This document shows positions 19,156 to 28,776 of a stretch of 64,000 nucleotides of DNA, one piece after another. The stretch covers positions 1-64,000 of the forward strand of contig JARGPI010000005.1 in NCBI GenBank assembly GCA_029213005.1. The letters run 5' to 3'. The DNA is from Verrucomicrobiales bacterium (GTDB lineage: Bacteria > Verrucomicrobiota > Verrucomicrobiia > Verrucomicrobiales > DEV007). The position numbers and the translations under genes are program-made. Position 1 is the first letter of the stretch, and each line of letters opens with the position of its first letter. The notes under the pieces are model-generated. The model saw nothing but the letters and a program-made list of their open reading frames with translations. It was not told where the DNA came from and searched no databases.

Positions 19156-19196
19156 ATAATATTCTACCGAAATTACGTCGCTCCGCATCAGGAAAA

Positions 19197-20234
19197 TCAG
19201 GGACAGGGATTGGGGATCCGGTGGTGAACGGTATCGATCGCTTTTCTCACCTCTCCGGGAAGCTGGATATCGACGCTCGCGATATTCGATTTCAATTGCT
19301 CCATCGTCGTCGCGCCGATCAAATTACTGGCCACATGAAAGCGGTCATTCACCCAGGCCAGACACATCTGAGCGAGGTCAAGGCCGGCATCTTCTGCGAT
19401 TTTTGCATAGGCTTCGATTGCGGCATCGGAATTGGGCCCGTTGTAGCGGGCGAAACGCTCCCAACGTGTGATCCGTGCCCCGTCAGGCATTTTTCCTCCC
19501 CGGTACTTGCCCGAGAGTTTCCCGAAAGCGAGGGGCGAATAGGCCAGGAGGCGTAACCCTTCGTAGTGACAGATCTCGGCCAGCCCAGAATCGAAACAAC
19601 GGTTCAGCAAATTGTAGGAATTCTGAATCGTCACCATTCGCGGCAACCCTTTGGTTTTCGCGAGTTCCAGGCAGGTCATCGCACCCCACGGGGTTTCATT
19701 GGAAAGTCCGACGTAACGAATTTTTCCGGCTTTAACGAATTCCGCCATAACCTCGAGAGTTTCCTCCAGAGAATCCGCGTTCTCGTTTTTTGGCGGAGAG
19801 TAATCGCGGGTTCCAAATAACGGCACCGGGCGGGAAGGCCAATGCAGTTGATAAAGATCGATCCGATCCGTTTGAAGGCGCTGCAAGCTTCCCTCCAAAG
19901 CGGCAGTCAAGTTGGCTCGATCAAGCCCTCCCCCGTCACGAATGTGAGTGACATGCGGGCCCGGCCCCACCACCTTCGTCGCCAGCAGGACCTCATCACG
20001 CATCCCGCTTTTGGCGAACCATGTTCCAATGATTTTCTCGGTTTCATGACAGGTACCGGGCTCAGGTGGCACCGGATACATCTCTGCGGTGTCGAAAAGA
20101 TTGACGCCCTGCTCGAGGGCGTATTCCATCTGCTCATGACCTTCCGCTTCGGTATTCTGCTGCCCCCAGGTCATCGTGCCCAGGCCAATCACTGACACAC
20201 TGAGATCAGTGTGCGGAATTTCGCGATATCTCAT
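19197..20234 (-). CDS. aldo/keto reductase, Tas-like
   Basis: A 345-residue NADPH-dependent aldo/keto reductase, close in layout to E. coli Tas. Catalytic residues are visible: Asp and Tyr in LFDTAEMYPVPP, Lys in LLATKVVGPG and His in YQLHWPSR. The long insertion with FGTRDYSPPKNEN is also Tas-like. It is a cytoplasmic enzyme. It follows the small exported protein gene at 20264 by 29 bp on the same strand. The physiological substrate is unknown. Confidence 0.92.
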   Translation of the reverse strand: MRYREIPHTDLSVSVIGLGTMTWGQQNTEAEGHEQMEYALEQGVNLFDTAEMYPVPPEPGTCHETEKIIGTWFAKSGMRDEVLLATKVVGPGPHVTHIRDGGGLDRANLTAALEGSLQRLQTDRIDLYQLHWPSRPVPLFGTRDYSPPKNENADSLEETLEVMAEFVKAGKIRYVGLSNETPWGAMTCLELAKTKGLPRMVTIQNSYNLLNRCFDSGLAEICHYEGLRLLAYSPLAFGKLSGKYRGGKMPDGARITRWERFARYNGPNSDAAIEAYAKIAEDAGLDLAQMCLAWVNDRFHVASNLIGATTMEQLKSNIASVDIQLPGEVRKAIDTVHHRIPNPCP

Positions 20235-20263
20235 AAATCCGTTCGCTTCTCAGGGTGAGCTGT

Positions 20264-20809
20264 TTATTCGCGAATCGTTATCTTATTCTCTTTGCCCCGT
20301 CCCCGGTCGCGCACAATCGCATTGTGAGCGTGCTGATAAATTCGACCGATGGTGTCTTTGTATTTGAAGCGGTATTCGGAAGTCTTCGCATGAGTCGTAT
20401 CGGGATAATGCTTCGTCACAATATGCTCGGCATCACCCATACCACCTTTGTTGGTGACCCGGTTGGCAATATCTTTAGCCCGGTTGAAGGTATTGCTACT
20501 CGAGATGGTGCTGTTTCCCGCACCGACTGGCTCGATGTAATAAAACCGCCCAATCAATCCGCCGGTCACCGAAATGGTGCATTCGTAGACTTTAACCGTT
20601 CCATCGATCACATATTCGTGCTGACTGACTGACGAAATGTGATCGATTCGCGAAAAAAACTTTCCACCCGGGGTGTCAATTTCCCAAAAACCCGGAGTTC
20701 CCTCGCTGACACCTGAGGTCTGTTGACCGGTGTTATTTTGAGCCTGCAGTCCGGACGAATTTCCCACCACTGCAATCACTAGAATTAAGAACCAAAAAAT
20801 CTTCATCAT
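20264..20809 (-). CDS. small exported protein of unknown function
   Basis: A 181-residue protein with a clear signal peptide (KIFWFLILVIAVVGNSSGLQAQ). The mature part is polar, with several predicted beta strands (PGGKFFSRIDHISSVSQHEY, VKVYECTISVTGG) and a C-terminal helical, basic stretch. I do not recognise the family. It lies on the minus strand, 23 bp after the TPR-glycosyltransferase-like gene, so the genes from 22584 down to 19197 may form one transcript. Confidence 0.65.
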   Translation of the reverse strand: MMKIFWFLILVIAVVGNSSGLQAQNNTGQQTSGVSEGTPGFWEIDTPGGKFFSRIDHISSVSQHEYVIDGTVKVYECTISVTGGLIGRFYYIEPVGAGNSTISSSNTFNRAKDIANRVTNKGGMGDAEHIVTKHYPDTTHAKTSEYRFKYKDTIGRIYQHAHNAIVRDRGRGKENKITIRE

Positions 20810-20832
20810 TCCACGAACTCTACCCTAAAGCC

Positions 20833-22014
20833 TCAACCTTGTCGACCTTCGGAGAACTCTCTTAGCTTTAGGCCCGCTTGCAAAATCACATCGGTCCAGG
20901 ACCCCGTTTGATTTTGCCGAATCAGGAAAAGGGACTCGTAGAGGTAGGTCTCCGTTCCCGAAGCTCCCCACCGCCAATCGTTAAATTTCGGAAGCATCAC
21001 GAGACAGGAGGTACCGACCGTCCCGGCGAGGTGAACGGTGGTGTTATCGACCGAAATCACCAGATCAAGAGCCGAAATTTGGGCGGTTAGTTGATAGAGA
21101 TTGTTCATCGGATCCCCGCTGGTGTCTTCGAGCAGTCGGCGACCAAACTGCGGAACTAATTCTTCCAACTCTTCGGAACCGCAACCGTACTGCAGGTTGT
21201 GGAACTGCATTTTGGGATTTTTCAGCAGTGGAGATAACGCTTTTGGAGAAATGCTTTTCCGGTCTCCCGTCATTTTGGACTGACTGCGCCAGGAGATGCC
21301 TACATTGAAGTTCCAGCCGTTTTTTGCCCAGATCTCGCGAAAGCGATCCACCAGATTTGAATCGGGTTTCAAATACGGTGCAAATGGAGTCCTGACATCT
21401 TCCGATAAGGCGTAAGTCCATTTCCAGGCGGAAAACAACGAACTCTGAAAATCAAAATCACTTCCCGTTAATTCCTGATCGGGAACAACGGACTGAAGAT
21501 AAAACTCCACCTCAGGGTAGTTATTCTGCAGCAACCGGTGGAGCCTCGAATCGCACTCGATTGCGACCCGTCTCGGTTCCTGTTCCAGAATCCACCGCAA
21601 GCAACGCACCTGCATCACCTGATCCCCGATCCCCTGCTCGGCCCACAGAAGAATCGCTTTGCCTTCGAGTGATTCACCACGCCACTCCGGCTGGGGGAAA
21701 TCCCGGTAAACCGGCTGAAAACTTTTCAACTTCCAGCGCCCTTTATCATAGAGCGCTAAACCGGAGGAAAGGTCTCCGAAACGGCAGCGCGACAAGCCCA
21801 GCGAGCGCTGCAATTCGGGATTAGACGGATCGAGCTGAAAGGCCTCCTCCAGCATCTGGTGAGACAACTCCACAGCGCCCGACTCCCGCATTGTCGCAGC
21901 CACAACGCCCAGTGCTGAGGCACGGTCACGGTCATCGTTCCCGTGAATAATCTGAGCCAGTTTTCCCCGGGCAGCCTGTTTACGGAGTTCAGCCTGGTCC
22001 AGCTCGATTTTCAT
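20833..22014 (-). CDS. TPR protein with GT9-like glycosyltransferase domain
   Basis: A 393-residue cytoplasmic protein. Residues 1-85 form helical TPR-like repeats (SHQMLEEAFQLDPSNPELQR, SSGLALYDKGRWKLK). The remainder resembles the C-terminal glycosyltransferase-like domain often found fused to TPRs: LLWAEQGIGDQVMQVRCL, VAIECDSRL, VGISWRSQSKMTG, and LVISVDNTTVHLAGTVGTSC. This resembles heptosyltransferase-like GT9 enzymes; activity is inferred. The start is ATG 22014, with GTG 22017 directly before it. It begins immediately after the stop codon of the upstream membrane protein gene, so the two are coupled. Confidence 0.75.
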   Translation of the reverse strand: MKIELDQAELRKQAARGKLAQIIHGNDDRDRASALGVVAATMRESGAVELSHQMLEEAFQLDPSNPELQRSLGLSRCRFGDLSSGLALYDKGRWKLKSFQPVYRDFPQPEWRGESLEGKAILLWAEQGIGDQVMQVRCLRWILEQEPRRVAIECDSRLHRLLQNNYPEVEFYLQSVVPDQELTGSDFDFQSSLFSAWKWTYALSEDVRTPFAPYLKPDSNLVDRFREIWAKNGWNFNVGISWRSQSKMTGDRKSISPKALSPLLKNPKMQFHNLQYGCGSEELEELVPQFGRRLLEDTSGDPMNNLYQLTAQISALDLVISVDNTTVHLAGTVGTSCLVMLPKFNDWRWGASGTETYLYESLFLIRQNQTGSWTDVILQAGLKLREFSEGRQG

Positions 22015-22017
22015 CAC

Positions 22018-22584
22018 TCAATTTCCCTCCATCATCGACCGGATCGATCCGGGCTCATAACCCCAGACATTGTCGGGAATCGCAGGGTTATCAATGGAAA
22101 CGAGACGCCAGCTTGAGGGTAGAAAACTCTGTTTTTTCCAGGTGAACACCCAGGGGTCCTTGAGACGGTTAATTTCCTGAATCACCTGACTGCCGCCACC
22201 AATCGGGTTGCCGCGCAGGGTCAGACGTGAGGTCACAGTCGCGGAGCGACCTTTGATGACCACCTTTTCATTTTCCGGAATCACCCCGAGCACGATAAAC
22301 TGACTTCTCAAATCCAACATCGCATTGGTGGCATCATCAACAGTAAAGCCCCAACGGTCCTTGTATTCATTCGAAAGGAGGCGACGGAATCTCGCACCTT
22401 TCTTCGTTTCGATCGCATCAATCAGAGTCGCTTCCTGCCTTTTTACGGTGCGTTCCGGCTGCCAATGCACCATCAACCCGATCAAAGCGATGACCACAGC
22501 GGCGAGTGTGCCCAGAATCACACCTCGAACATAGCCCAAAAGAAAGTTGCGCGACGTCTTTTTCACCTGAGGATCTTGCAGCAA
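22018..22584 (-). CDS. single-TM protein, possibly NTF2-like extracytoplasmic domain
   Basis: A 188-residue protein with a short cytoplasmic basic tail, one TM (YVRGVILGTLAAVVIALIGLMV) and an extracytoplasmic domain. The domain begins with a helix (RQEATLIDAIETKKGARFRR) and has strands in the order seen in NTF2/SnoaL-like folds; this is a weak fold guess. The frame opens with TTG at 22584, and a GTG at 22566 is an alternative. It abuts the TPR-glycosyltransferase gene. It diverges from rppH across a 49-bp gap containing the inverted repeat CAATCC / GGATTG (22582-22598). Confidence 0.6.
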   Translation of the reverse strand: MLQDPQVKKTSRNFLLGYVRGVILGTLAAVVIALIGLMVHWQPERTVKRQEATLIDAIETKKGARFRRLLSNEYKDRWGFTVDDATNAMLDLRSQFIVLGVIPENEKVVIKGRSATVTSRLTLRGNPIGGGSQVIQEINRLKDPWVFTWKKQSFLPSSWRLVSIDNPAIPDNVWGYEPGSIRSMMEGN

Positions 22585-22633
22585 TCCTAATGGGATTGAA
22601 AGCTATTTATTTCACCTATCTTAAATTTCTCTT

Positions 22634-23101
22634 ATGGACCTCTTTCGACCAAACGTGGCAGCGATCCTCCGGAAGCGAAAAACCGGATTGATCCTGATCT
22701 GCCAGCGTAAAGACCACACCAATTCGTGGCAATTTCCACAAGGCGGAGTCGACGAAGGTGAAGATCTCATCGCCGCACTTTACCGGGAGGTCAAAGAGGA
22801 GGTCGGCATCCCCAGCAGGCAATACACCCTGAGATCCTGTCGCACTGGTTACCGCTACACCTTTCCCGATGGGCATTTGAAAAAAGGCCAGTTTCGCGGT
22901 CAGGAACAAACCTATTTCCTCTGCGACTATCGCGGAAAGAAAAGCGACATCATTCTCGATGGTCAGGAATTCATCCGCTACAAGTGGATTGAGCCTAAAG
23001 AATTTGATATTTCCTGGGTTCCTGATTTCAAAAAACCGGTTTTCAGACAACTTTTCCACGACTTTTTCCGCATCAATCTTACCAGCGAACCGGACTACTA
23101 A
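22634..23101 (+). CDS. rppH: RNA pyrophosphohydrolase (Nudix)
   Basis: A 155-residue RppH/NudH protein. The Nudix box is intact (GGVDEGEDLIAALYREVKEE, residues 37-56), preceded by the RppH-typical WQFPQGG. The N-terminal FRPNVAAIL and C-terminal KPVFRQLFHDF are also characteristic. It converts 5'-triphosphate or diphosphate RNA ends to monophosphate and so starts mRNA decay; relatives can also hydrolyse dinucleoside polyphosphates. It overlaps the following phosphatase gene by one base (TAATG), indicating coupled translation. Confidence 0.93.
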   Translation: MDLFRPNVAAILRKRKTGLILICQRKDHTNSWQFPQGGVDEGEDLIAALYREVKEEVGIPSRQYTLRSCRTGYRYTFPDGHLKKGQFRGQEQTYFLCDYRGKKSDIILDGQEFIRYKWIEPKEFDISWVPDFKKPVFRQLFHDFFRINLTSEPDY

Positions 23102-23592
23102 TGAAAACACTTTTTGCCGTTCGGCATGCCATGCCCTGTCGTGATTTTCAGGGAAACGATTACGATCGCCCTCTCAGTGATATCGGCGCGTCCAACTGTG
23201 AGAAGATGGGCCAACACCTTCTCGATTATCATCCCGCCATCGAAGCGATCCGAGCCAGCTCAGCCAACCGTACGCGGAGCACCGCGCGGCTCATCGCGGA
23301 ACAAATCAATTTTCCGGAGGATGAAATCGTCCAGGACGAGAACTGGTACCTCGCCCCGGCAAATGTATGGCTCCAGGTCGTCCAGCAATTGCCGGAAGGT
23401 TGCGCCACCGCCATGATTATCGGTCACAACCCCGGGATGAGTGAATTTTCCCAGATGCTCCAGGTTGAACCGGAATACCAGTCCTTCCCACCCCTTTCGA
23501 TATCGAAACTTCAGCTCGATATTGACTACTGGGGCGAAGCTGATTGGGCCACGGCAAAGCAGCTCGAATACCTCTGTCCGGGAAATCTCTAA
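23101..23592 (+). CDS. SixA-like histidine phosphatase family protein
   Basis: A 163-residue histidine phosphatase superfamily member. It resembles SixA, with the motif RHAMPCRDF (residues 8-16) in place of RHAKSSWDF, RASSANRTRSTARLIAE, and IIGHNPGMSEFSQML with the second histidine. Catalytic Arg/His residues are retained. It is translationally coupled to rppH. Pairing of an RNA pyrophosphohydrolase with a SixA-type phosphatase suggests a shared cellular task, but the substrate (phosphohistidine protein or small phosphoester) is open. Confidence 0.85.
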   Translation: MKTLFAVRHAMPCRDFQGNDYDRPLSDIGASNCEKMGQHLLDYHPAIEAIRASSANRTRSTARLIAEQINFPEDEIVQDENWYLAPANVWLQVVQQLPEGCATAMIIGHNPGMSEFSQMLQVEPEYQSFPPLSISKLQLDIDYWGEADWATAKQLEYLCPGNL

Positions 23593-23676
23593 CCTTCACA
23601 CAGAGAAGCGTCTCGAACTTATCAGGGAACAATTGGATTGACTTCCAATATTCCCCTTACCTACAATTTTCCCCAT

Positions 23677-26600
23677 ATGGTAAACAACGCCATCGAATCA
23701 ACCCATCACTTTTCCCCGAACGACGAGGAGTCCATCACCCACTGGATCGAAAATGGACAATCCAATGCTGCCTGGGAGTGGTTCACATCGATCAGTTCCC
23801 CGGAGACGGTAGACTGCCGTATTGGAAAATCGATCGCCGCGCGACTTCTCAATATTCGAGGCGCATGTCGACAGTCCGATCTCATCAACCTCCAAGTGTA
23901 CCGGGAATTCCCCGAGGATCCCCGCGCTCAATTTAACGGCCTGTTTCGAATTCACGAAAAATTCGGCCCATGGAAAGCGCTTTCGAAAATTCAGACCTAT
24001 CTGAAATCGCAGGAAAGTTCAGAGACGGATCCATCTTACGATGAGTTGCTTAGCTATCAGGCCGATCTATTCTCTATCTATCGGGATTTTGATAGAGCCT
24101 GGCATTACCAAAAGATCGCCGAAAGTCTTTCTCCGGAAAACTGCTGGATCAGAATGCGGCGAGCCTCCATTCTCTCTTCCGACGACAAACACGACGAAGC
24201 ACTCAAAGAGGCGGAGGACGCCTTTAAAATGCGCCCTGCCTATCGGGCTCCAACTGCGATGTTGGCGAACCTTTACTGGAATGCGAACCGTGACGAAGAC
24301 GCCCTCAACCTGCTAACCGAATCACTGGAGACAAATGACTCTCCGGGGTCCTGTGCGCAACTGGCGCACTACTACGACGAAATAGGTGAATATGACAAGG
24401 GGCTTCAGGCTATTCAACTATATGAAGACCGCAGTCCTTTAGCTGACAAACATGTCAAAGAATATATCGCTAACATGAGAGCGATGTTTTACTGCATGAA
24501 AGGCAACCAATCCAAACTCGTTGAGTTCGGAAAACTGTCCGGCCATCCCTTTTATGAAAAAGTGGTCGAGAAAATTGATAAAAAGGAACTCGATTTCGAA
24601 GCGGGAATGCGAAAAGTACTCCCCGTTCCTTTCGTCAGGCAGGATAATTTGACCTGTGCTCCGGCCACCCTCACCGCACTCTGCAAACACTGGAAAAAAC
24701 CGGCTGAGCATCTCGATGTCGCGGAGGAGATTTGCTACGACGGAACCCCGGCTTTCAAAGAACGTTTCTGGGCGATCAATAACGGTTGGCATGTCCGGGA
24801 GTTCAACGCAGGCCCTGAAGTCACCAGGGCATTGATCGATGCCGGCATGCCCTATGCTCTGGGAACGGTCGAACCAACCAGTGCCCACCTTCAGGCCGTG
24901 ATCGGATACGACACGCGCATAGGCACTTTAATCATCAGGGATCCCGGAGCCCGTCACTACCGGGAGGTGACGATTGAAGAGTTCTTCAAAGAGTATGAAT
25001 TCAGTGGCCCGCGCGGAATGGTTTTTGTCCCCAAAAGCCAGGCAGCCAAACTGAATGCGATCCCATTACCGGCATCGGAACTCTACGATATCTATCACGA
25101 CATTCAGGCTTTTCTCGAAGATCATTCCCGCGATGAAGCCGAACAGGGCTGGTCTGATTTAAAAACACTCGCTCCCGACGATCGACTTACTAAACTCGCG
25201 GAATGGTCACTATGTGCCTACGACGGCGATTTACCGCGGATTCGTGAGATAGCGGAAGAACTTTCCAGTGAATATCCCGAAGCAAACAAGTACCGCCTCG
25301 ATATCTATCGCCGGAATGCCGAATTCCAAACCCGGGACGAACGGATCAGCTGGTTGCGATCCGAGCTGGCTAAAGATAAAGTCTTTACTCTGTTTTATAA
25401 AGAACTCGCAGATCTTCTCGAGGAAGATGCCAGATCACTGGACGAAGCCGAATACTACTACAGAAGAGCACTGAAATTCCGCCAAACCGACCCGGAAACT
25501 ATACATGGCCTCGCCAATTTACTTTGGGGAAAACGCGAGTTCGAAGAAGCCACGGAACTCTATCGACTGGCGAGTTGCCTGTCCCCTCTGGAAGAGTACT
25601 GGGCCGATAGTTATTTCAAAGCATGCCGCTGGACCAATCAATCCGAAATCGGCCTCTCCTGGTTGAAGAACCGCTTTCATAAACACGGCAGCAAAGACAG
25701 CGGCCCGGCGATGACGCTGTGGACCGCGCTGGATCTACTCAATCGCGATGAGGAACGGGACGAATTGCTAAAGGAAGCACTTCAGCTCCGGCCCGACGAT
25801 GGTCATTTGATCTACTTTGCCGCTCAACATTCGATCCACCTCGGCCCCGATCGGGTCGCCGAGTTGATTGCTCTGGCCGAAAACAATGTCGGTGAAAATA
25901 AATTACTACGCCTAAAAGCGGGATTTGCCGAAAGGGAACTGGATATCTCATCGGCCATTGAATTTTGGCAACGGATCCTTGAGAAAGAGCCTTTTGCGAT
26001 GGATGCATACCGCGCCATCACTTCCCTGACCGCGGAAAGAGACGGAATCCAAGCGGCCGTTACCTGGCTGGAAGAACGAAGTCAGCGTTTTCCCAATCAT
26101 ATCGGACTTTTGGAATTGTTAGTCTCGTGGCAGCGTCGCCTCGGCCCCGGAAAAGCAACCACTTCTCTGGAACGATTGATTAGCCGACAGCCATCCAATG
26201 GCTGGGCGATCCGGGAACTCTCGGTCGATCTGTCGGAAACTGGAGATCTACAATCCGCACTCGAGCAAGCCAATCATGCCATCGAGGTTCAGCCCAGAGA
26301 GTCCGCCGGCCATTCTATACTTGGCTCGGTCCATGAAGAAGCCGTGGATTTTGAAAAAGCGAGGGAATGTTATCGCAAAGCAATCGAACTGGAGGTAGAG
26401 AATCTCTTTGCGCTCCGTGCCTTTGTTCGCACGTCGATCAATGACGAACTGAAACGGGAGGCTCTCACCTATATCGAAAGCCAACTGGTTTCTCAAGTGC
26501 TAAACGGAACCGGCCTAACCGCGTTCCAGGAGATCGCTTACGACATTCTCGAGCCTGAGGAATTGCTGAATTCCCTGCAGCGGGCCCACCGTGAACGGCC

Positions 26601-28698
26601 GGATTTGTGGCAGACCTGGAGTACCCTGATCGACCAAAACCGGGCCATGGGCCGCTACGAAGACGCCCTGAAAATCGGTGAGGGAATGATCCGGGAATTC
26701 CCTATGACTCCAAGGGCGTTTTTTGATCTGTCTCAAATCCATCGCGATCTGAATGATGTGGATTCAGAAATCAAAAGTTTAAAACGGGCCCTCGACATTA
26801 ACCCGCTCTGGGATGTGGCGCTTCGCCGACTGGCGGACGCCTACGAGAAGAATGGCGAATACAGCGAAGCCACCGGGCAGTTGCAGAAAGCCGTGAAAAT
26901 AGATCCTCTCAATCCGGCCAACCATGGCACCCTGGCGGACAACTTGAGAAAATCGGGCAAGCTCGATGAAGCCTTTGAAGCACTCCTTCAAGCGATCGAA
27001 GTCGATTCCCAGTATGGCTGGGCCTGGAACCAGATCGGCGAATGGGCTCAACAGTTGGGTCGACAGGACGAGGCGATAGCGGCCGGGGAAAAACTGGTAG
27101 CCACGCGCCCATTCGATCCCAATTCCTGGATCCATTTTGCCAATCTCTACGAAACACTCGGTGAGCACGAAAAACGTCTCGAAATTCTGGCGCGGGCCAT
27201 CGGGCAATGCCCCAAATCATCGGATGTGCATGATCTCCACGCTTATTCGCTATGTATTGCGGGACGTTATAATGAGGCGATTGAGGCCTGCAACCCTCCG
27301 GCATTCGAAGGCAACGTTCCTCACTTTTTGTTGGGTCGCGCCGCCTGGGTGGAGGCTTACCGGGAGAATACGGAAAAGGCGATCGAGATGATCAAGGAGC
27401 CGCTGGAGGGACATTCCGACTGGCTGTGGGGCTACGAACGTCTCCACGACTGGTATTTGAAGCTTAACCGCCTCGAGGAAGCTACCGAAACCGCAAAACA
27501 TATCATCCGGCTGCGCCCCCAGTCGCCCTATTCGCATGGCAACATGGCGGAACTATACCTCGAGCAGGACAAGACGGAGGAGGCGATCGAATCCTTGAAC
27601 CGGGCCTTTTTGATCGACCCCAACTACATCTATGCCGGTTGGCATTTGATCCGATTAAAGATCGAAAACGAAGCGTTCAAGGATGCCGAAGATCTACTCG
27701 TAAACTTTGAATATCATAATCCGGGAGAATCGGCACCGGCAGAGATGCGTTGTTTACTGCTCTCCTCTACCGGCAAACAGGAACTCCCGGCCGCTTTCGG
27801 AAAACTGGTCCGTTGCGAGGATGTTTCGGAGGAGGCCCTACTCCGCGTCGAAGAGCTGATGCGCGAAAGCGGACACGGGAAGAGGGTTCTGTCGACCTAT
27901 CAGGACATGATGGATAGCGGGAAGTGCCAGAGCCCGAATTCTGCGGCCCGCTGGGCGGCCTACCAGGTATATGATTCGATACCGAAACTGGAATCAACCA
28001 TCGAAAAACTCGATCCGAACGAAGACAGCCTGTTTGCAATCTGGCGGGAGGCAATTCTTGAACTATGTAATGCCAGCCGGCAGTCAGAAGCGATCGGTTT
28101 GATCAAGCGGAATCAGGATGTCTTTACTAGAGACAGCAATCTTTGGGCTATAGCGGGTCATGCCTACCGGCTCGCCAAACGCGACAAACACGCCGTGAAA
28201 TGGATGTCGGACTGGCAGGAGCGAACCGACCTCCGGCCATGGATGATGCTGAACCTGACTAACGCTCTTTTTATGACCAAAGGCATCGCTGCCGCCGGTC
28301 CGGTCTATAAGTATTCAGCTGACCAACTGCCACCGGATCACGATACCTTTTCCCATCATGTCGGAGCGGCTTTTTACGAAGCAGCGGAATCCAATTTCGA
28401 CGAGGCGGAGCGCCATCTCAGCGAAGCGGACTCGGGAGTACTTAATAACTACTTCCGACATTTCTATCATTTGGCCCAATACCGGTATGAATATCACCGC
28501 AACGGAAAAATCGATGTCTCCCTGCTTAAGTCGGCGACGGAAGTCTATCCTGAATTGTTAAATGATAAAATCTCGCGAAAATTGTGGCTGACCGCCATCA
28601 GCCCCACCTTTTGGCAACTGCTCAACCCGGTCAACGGCGGCCTCCGCTACGCTTTTAAAGGCATCGATGCCATGATCCGCAATCTCACCGATTTTTAG
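23677..28698 (+). CDS. giant TPR protein with embedded C39-like papain-fold domain
   Basis: A 1673-residue, apparently cytoplasmic protein without signal peptide or TM. Most of it is TPR-like helical repeats (for example EEAIESLNRAFLIDPNYIYA, SAIEFWQRILEKEPFAMDAY). Between about residues 315 and 455 lies a peptidase C39-like domain: VPFVRQDNLTCAPATL with Gln322 and Cys327, SAHLQAVIGYD with His404, and LIIRDPG with Asp422. The triad order Cys-His-Asp and the oxyanion Gln match papain-fold peptidases. It could act as peptidase, transglutaminase-like enzyme or binding domain. ATG 23677 is preferred over TTG 23638, with little sequence evidence either way. It is the largest gene here and follows the SixA-like gene by 84 bp. 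Confidence 0.8.
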   Translation: MVNNAIESTHHFSPNDEESITHWIENGQSNAAWEWFTSISSPETVDCRIGKSIAARLLNIRGACRQSDLINLQVYREFPEDPRAQFNGLFRIHEKFGPWKALSKIQTYLKSQESSETDPSYDELLSYQADLFSIYRDFDRAWHYQKIAESLSPENCWIRMRRASILSSDDKHDEALKEAEDAFKMRPAYRAPTAMLANLYWNANRDEDALNLLTESLETNDSPGSCAQLAHYYDEIGEYDKGLQAIQLYEDRSPLADKHVKEYIANMRAMFYCMKGNQSKLVEFGKLSGHPFYEKVVEKIDKKELDFEAGMRKVLPVPFVRQDNLTCAPATLTALCKHWKKPAEHLDVAEEICYDGTPAFKERFWAINNGWHVREFNAGPEVTRALIDAGMPYALGTVEPTSAHLQAVIGYDTRIGTLIIRDPGARHYREVTIEEFFKEYEFSGPRGMVFVPKSQAAKLNAIPLPASELYDIYHDIQAFLEDHSRDEAEQGWSDLKTLAPDDRLTKLAEWSLCAYDGDLPRIREIAEELSSEYPEANKYRLDIYRRNAEFQTRDERISWLRSELAKDKVFTLFYKELADLLEEDARSLDEAEYYYRRALKFRQTDPETIHGLANLLWGKREFEEATELYRLASCLSPLEEYWADSYFKACRWTNQSEIGLSWLKNRFHKHGSKDSGPAMTLWTALDLLNRDEERDELLKEALQLRPDDGHLIYFAAQHSIHLGPDRVAELIALAENNVGENKLLRLKAGFAERELDISSAIEFWQRILEKEPFAMDAYRAITSLTAERDGIQAAVTWLEERSQRFPNHIGLLELLVSWQRRLGPGKATTSLERLISRQPSNGWAIRELSVDLSETGDLQSALEQANHAIEVQPRESAGHSILGSVHEEAVDFEKARECYRKAIELEVENLFALRAFVRTSINDELKREALTYIESQLVSQVLNGTGLTAFQEIAYDILEPEELLNSLQRAHRERPDLWQTWSTLIDQNRAMGRYEDALKIGEGMIREFPMTPRAFFDLSQIHRDLNDVDSEIKSLKRALDINPLWDVALRRLADAYEKNGEYSEATGQLQKAVKIDPLNPANHGTLADNLRKSGKLDEAFEALLQAIEVDSQYGWAWNQIGEWAQQLGRQDEAIAAGEKLVATRPFDPNSWIHFANLYETLGEHEKRLEILARAIGQCPKSSDVHDLHAYSLCIAGRYNEAIEACNPPAFEGNVPHFLLGRAAWVEAYRENTEKAIEMIKEPLEGHSDWLWGYERLHDWYLKLNRLEEATETAKHIIRLRPQSPYSHGNMAELYLEQDKTEEAIESLNRAFLIDPNYIYAGWHLIRLKIENEAFKDAEDLLVNFEYHNPGESAPAEMRCLLLSSTGKQELPAAFGKLVRCEDVSEEALLRVEELMRESGHGKRVLSTYQDMMDSGKCQSPNSAARWAAYQVYDSIPKLESTIEKLDPNEDSLFAIWREAILELCNASRQSEAIGLIKRNQDVFTRDSNLWAIAGHAYRLAKRDKHAVKWMSDWQERTDLRPWMMLNLTNALFMTKGIAAAGPVYKYSADQLPPDHDTFSHHVGAAFYEAAESNFDEAERHLSEADSGVLNNYFRHFYHLAQYRYEYHRNGKIDVSLLKSATEVYPELLNDKISRKLWLTAISPTFWQLLNPVNGGLRYAFKGIDAMIRNLTDF

Positions 28699-28754
28699 TC
28701 GAAAATTGACCACTCCCGTTATCCTCAACAAAATCGCTTGTTAATTACAACATA

Positions 28755-28776
28755 TCATGTCATTGTCACGACATGA
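28755..28776. promoter_or_regulatory. Palindrome overlapping the MerR-like gene start
   Basis: TCATGTC (28755-28761) and GACATGA (28770-28776) form a perfect 7-bp dyad with an 8-bp spacer. The right half contains the ATG at 28773. A dyad of this size at the start of a DNA-binding protein gene is a plausible autoregulatory operator. Confidence 0.45.
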
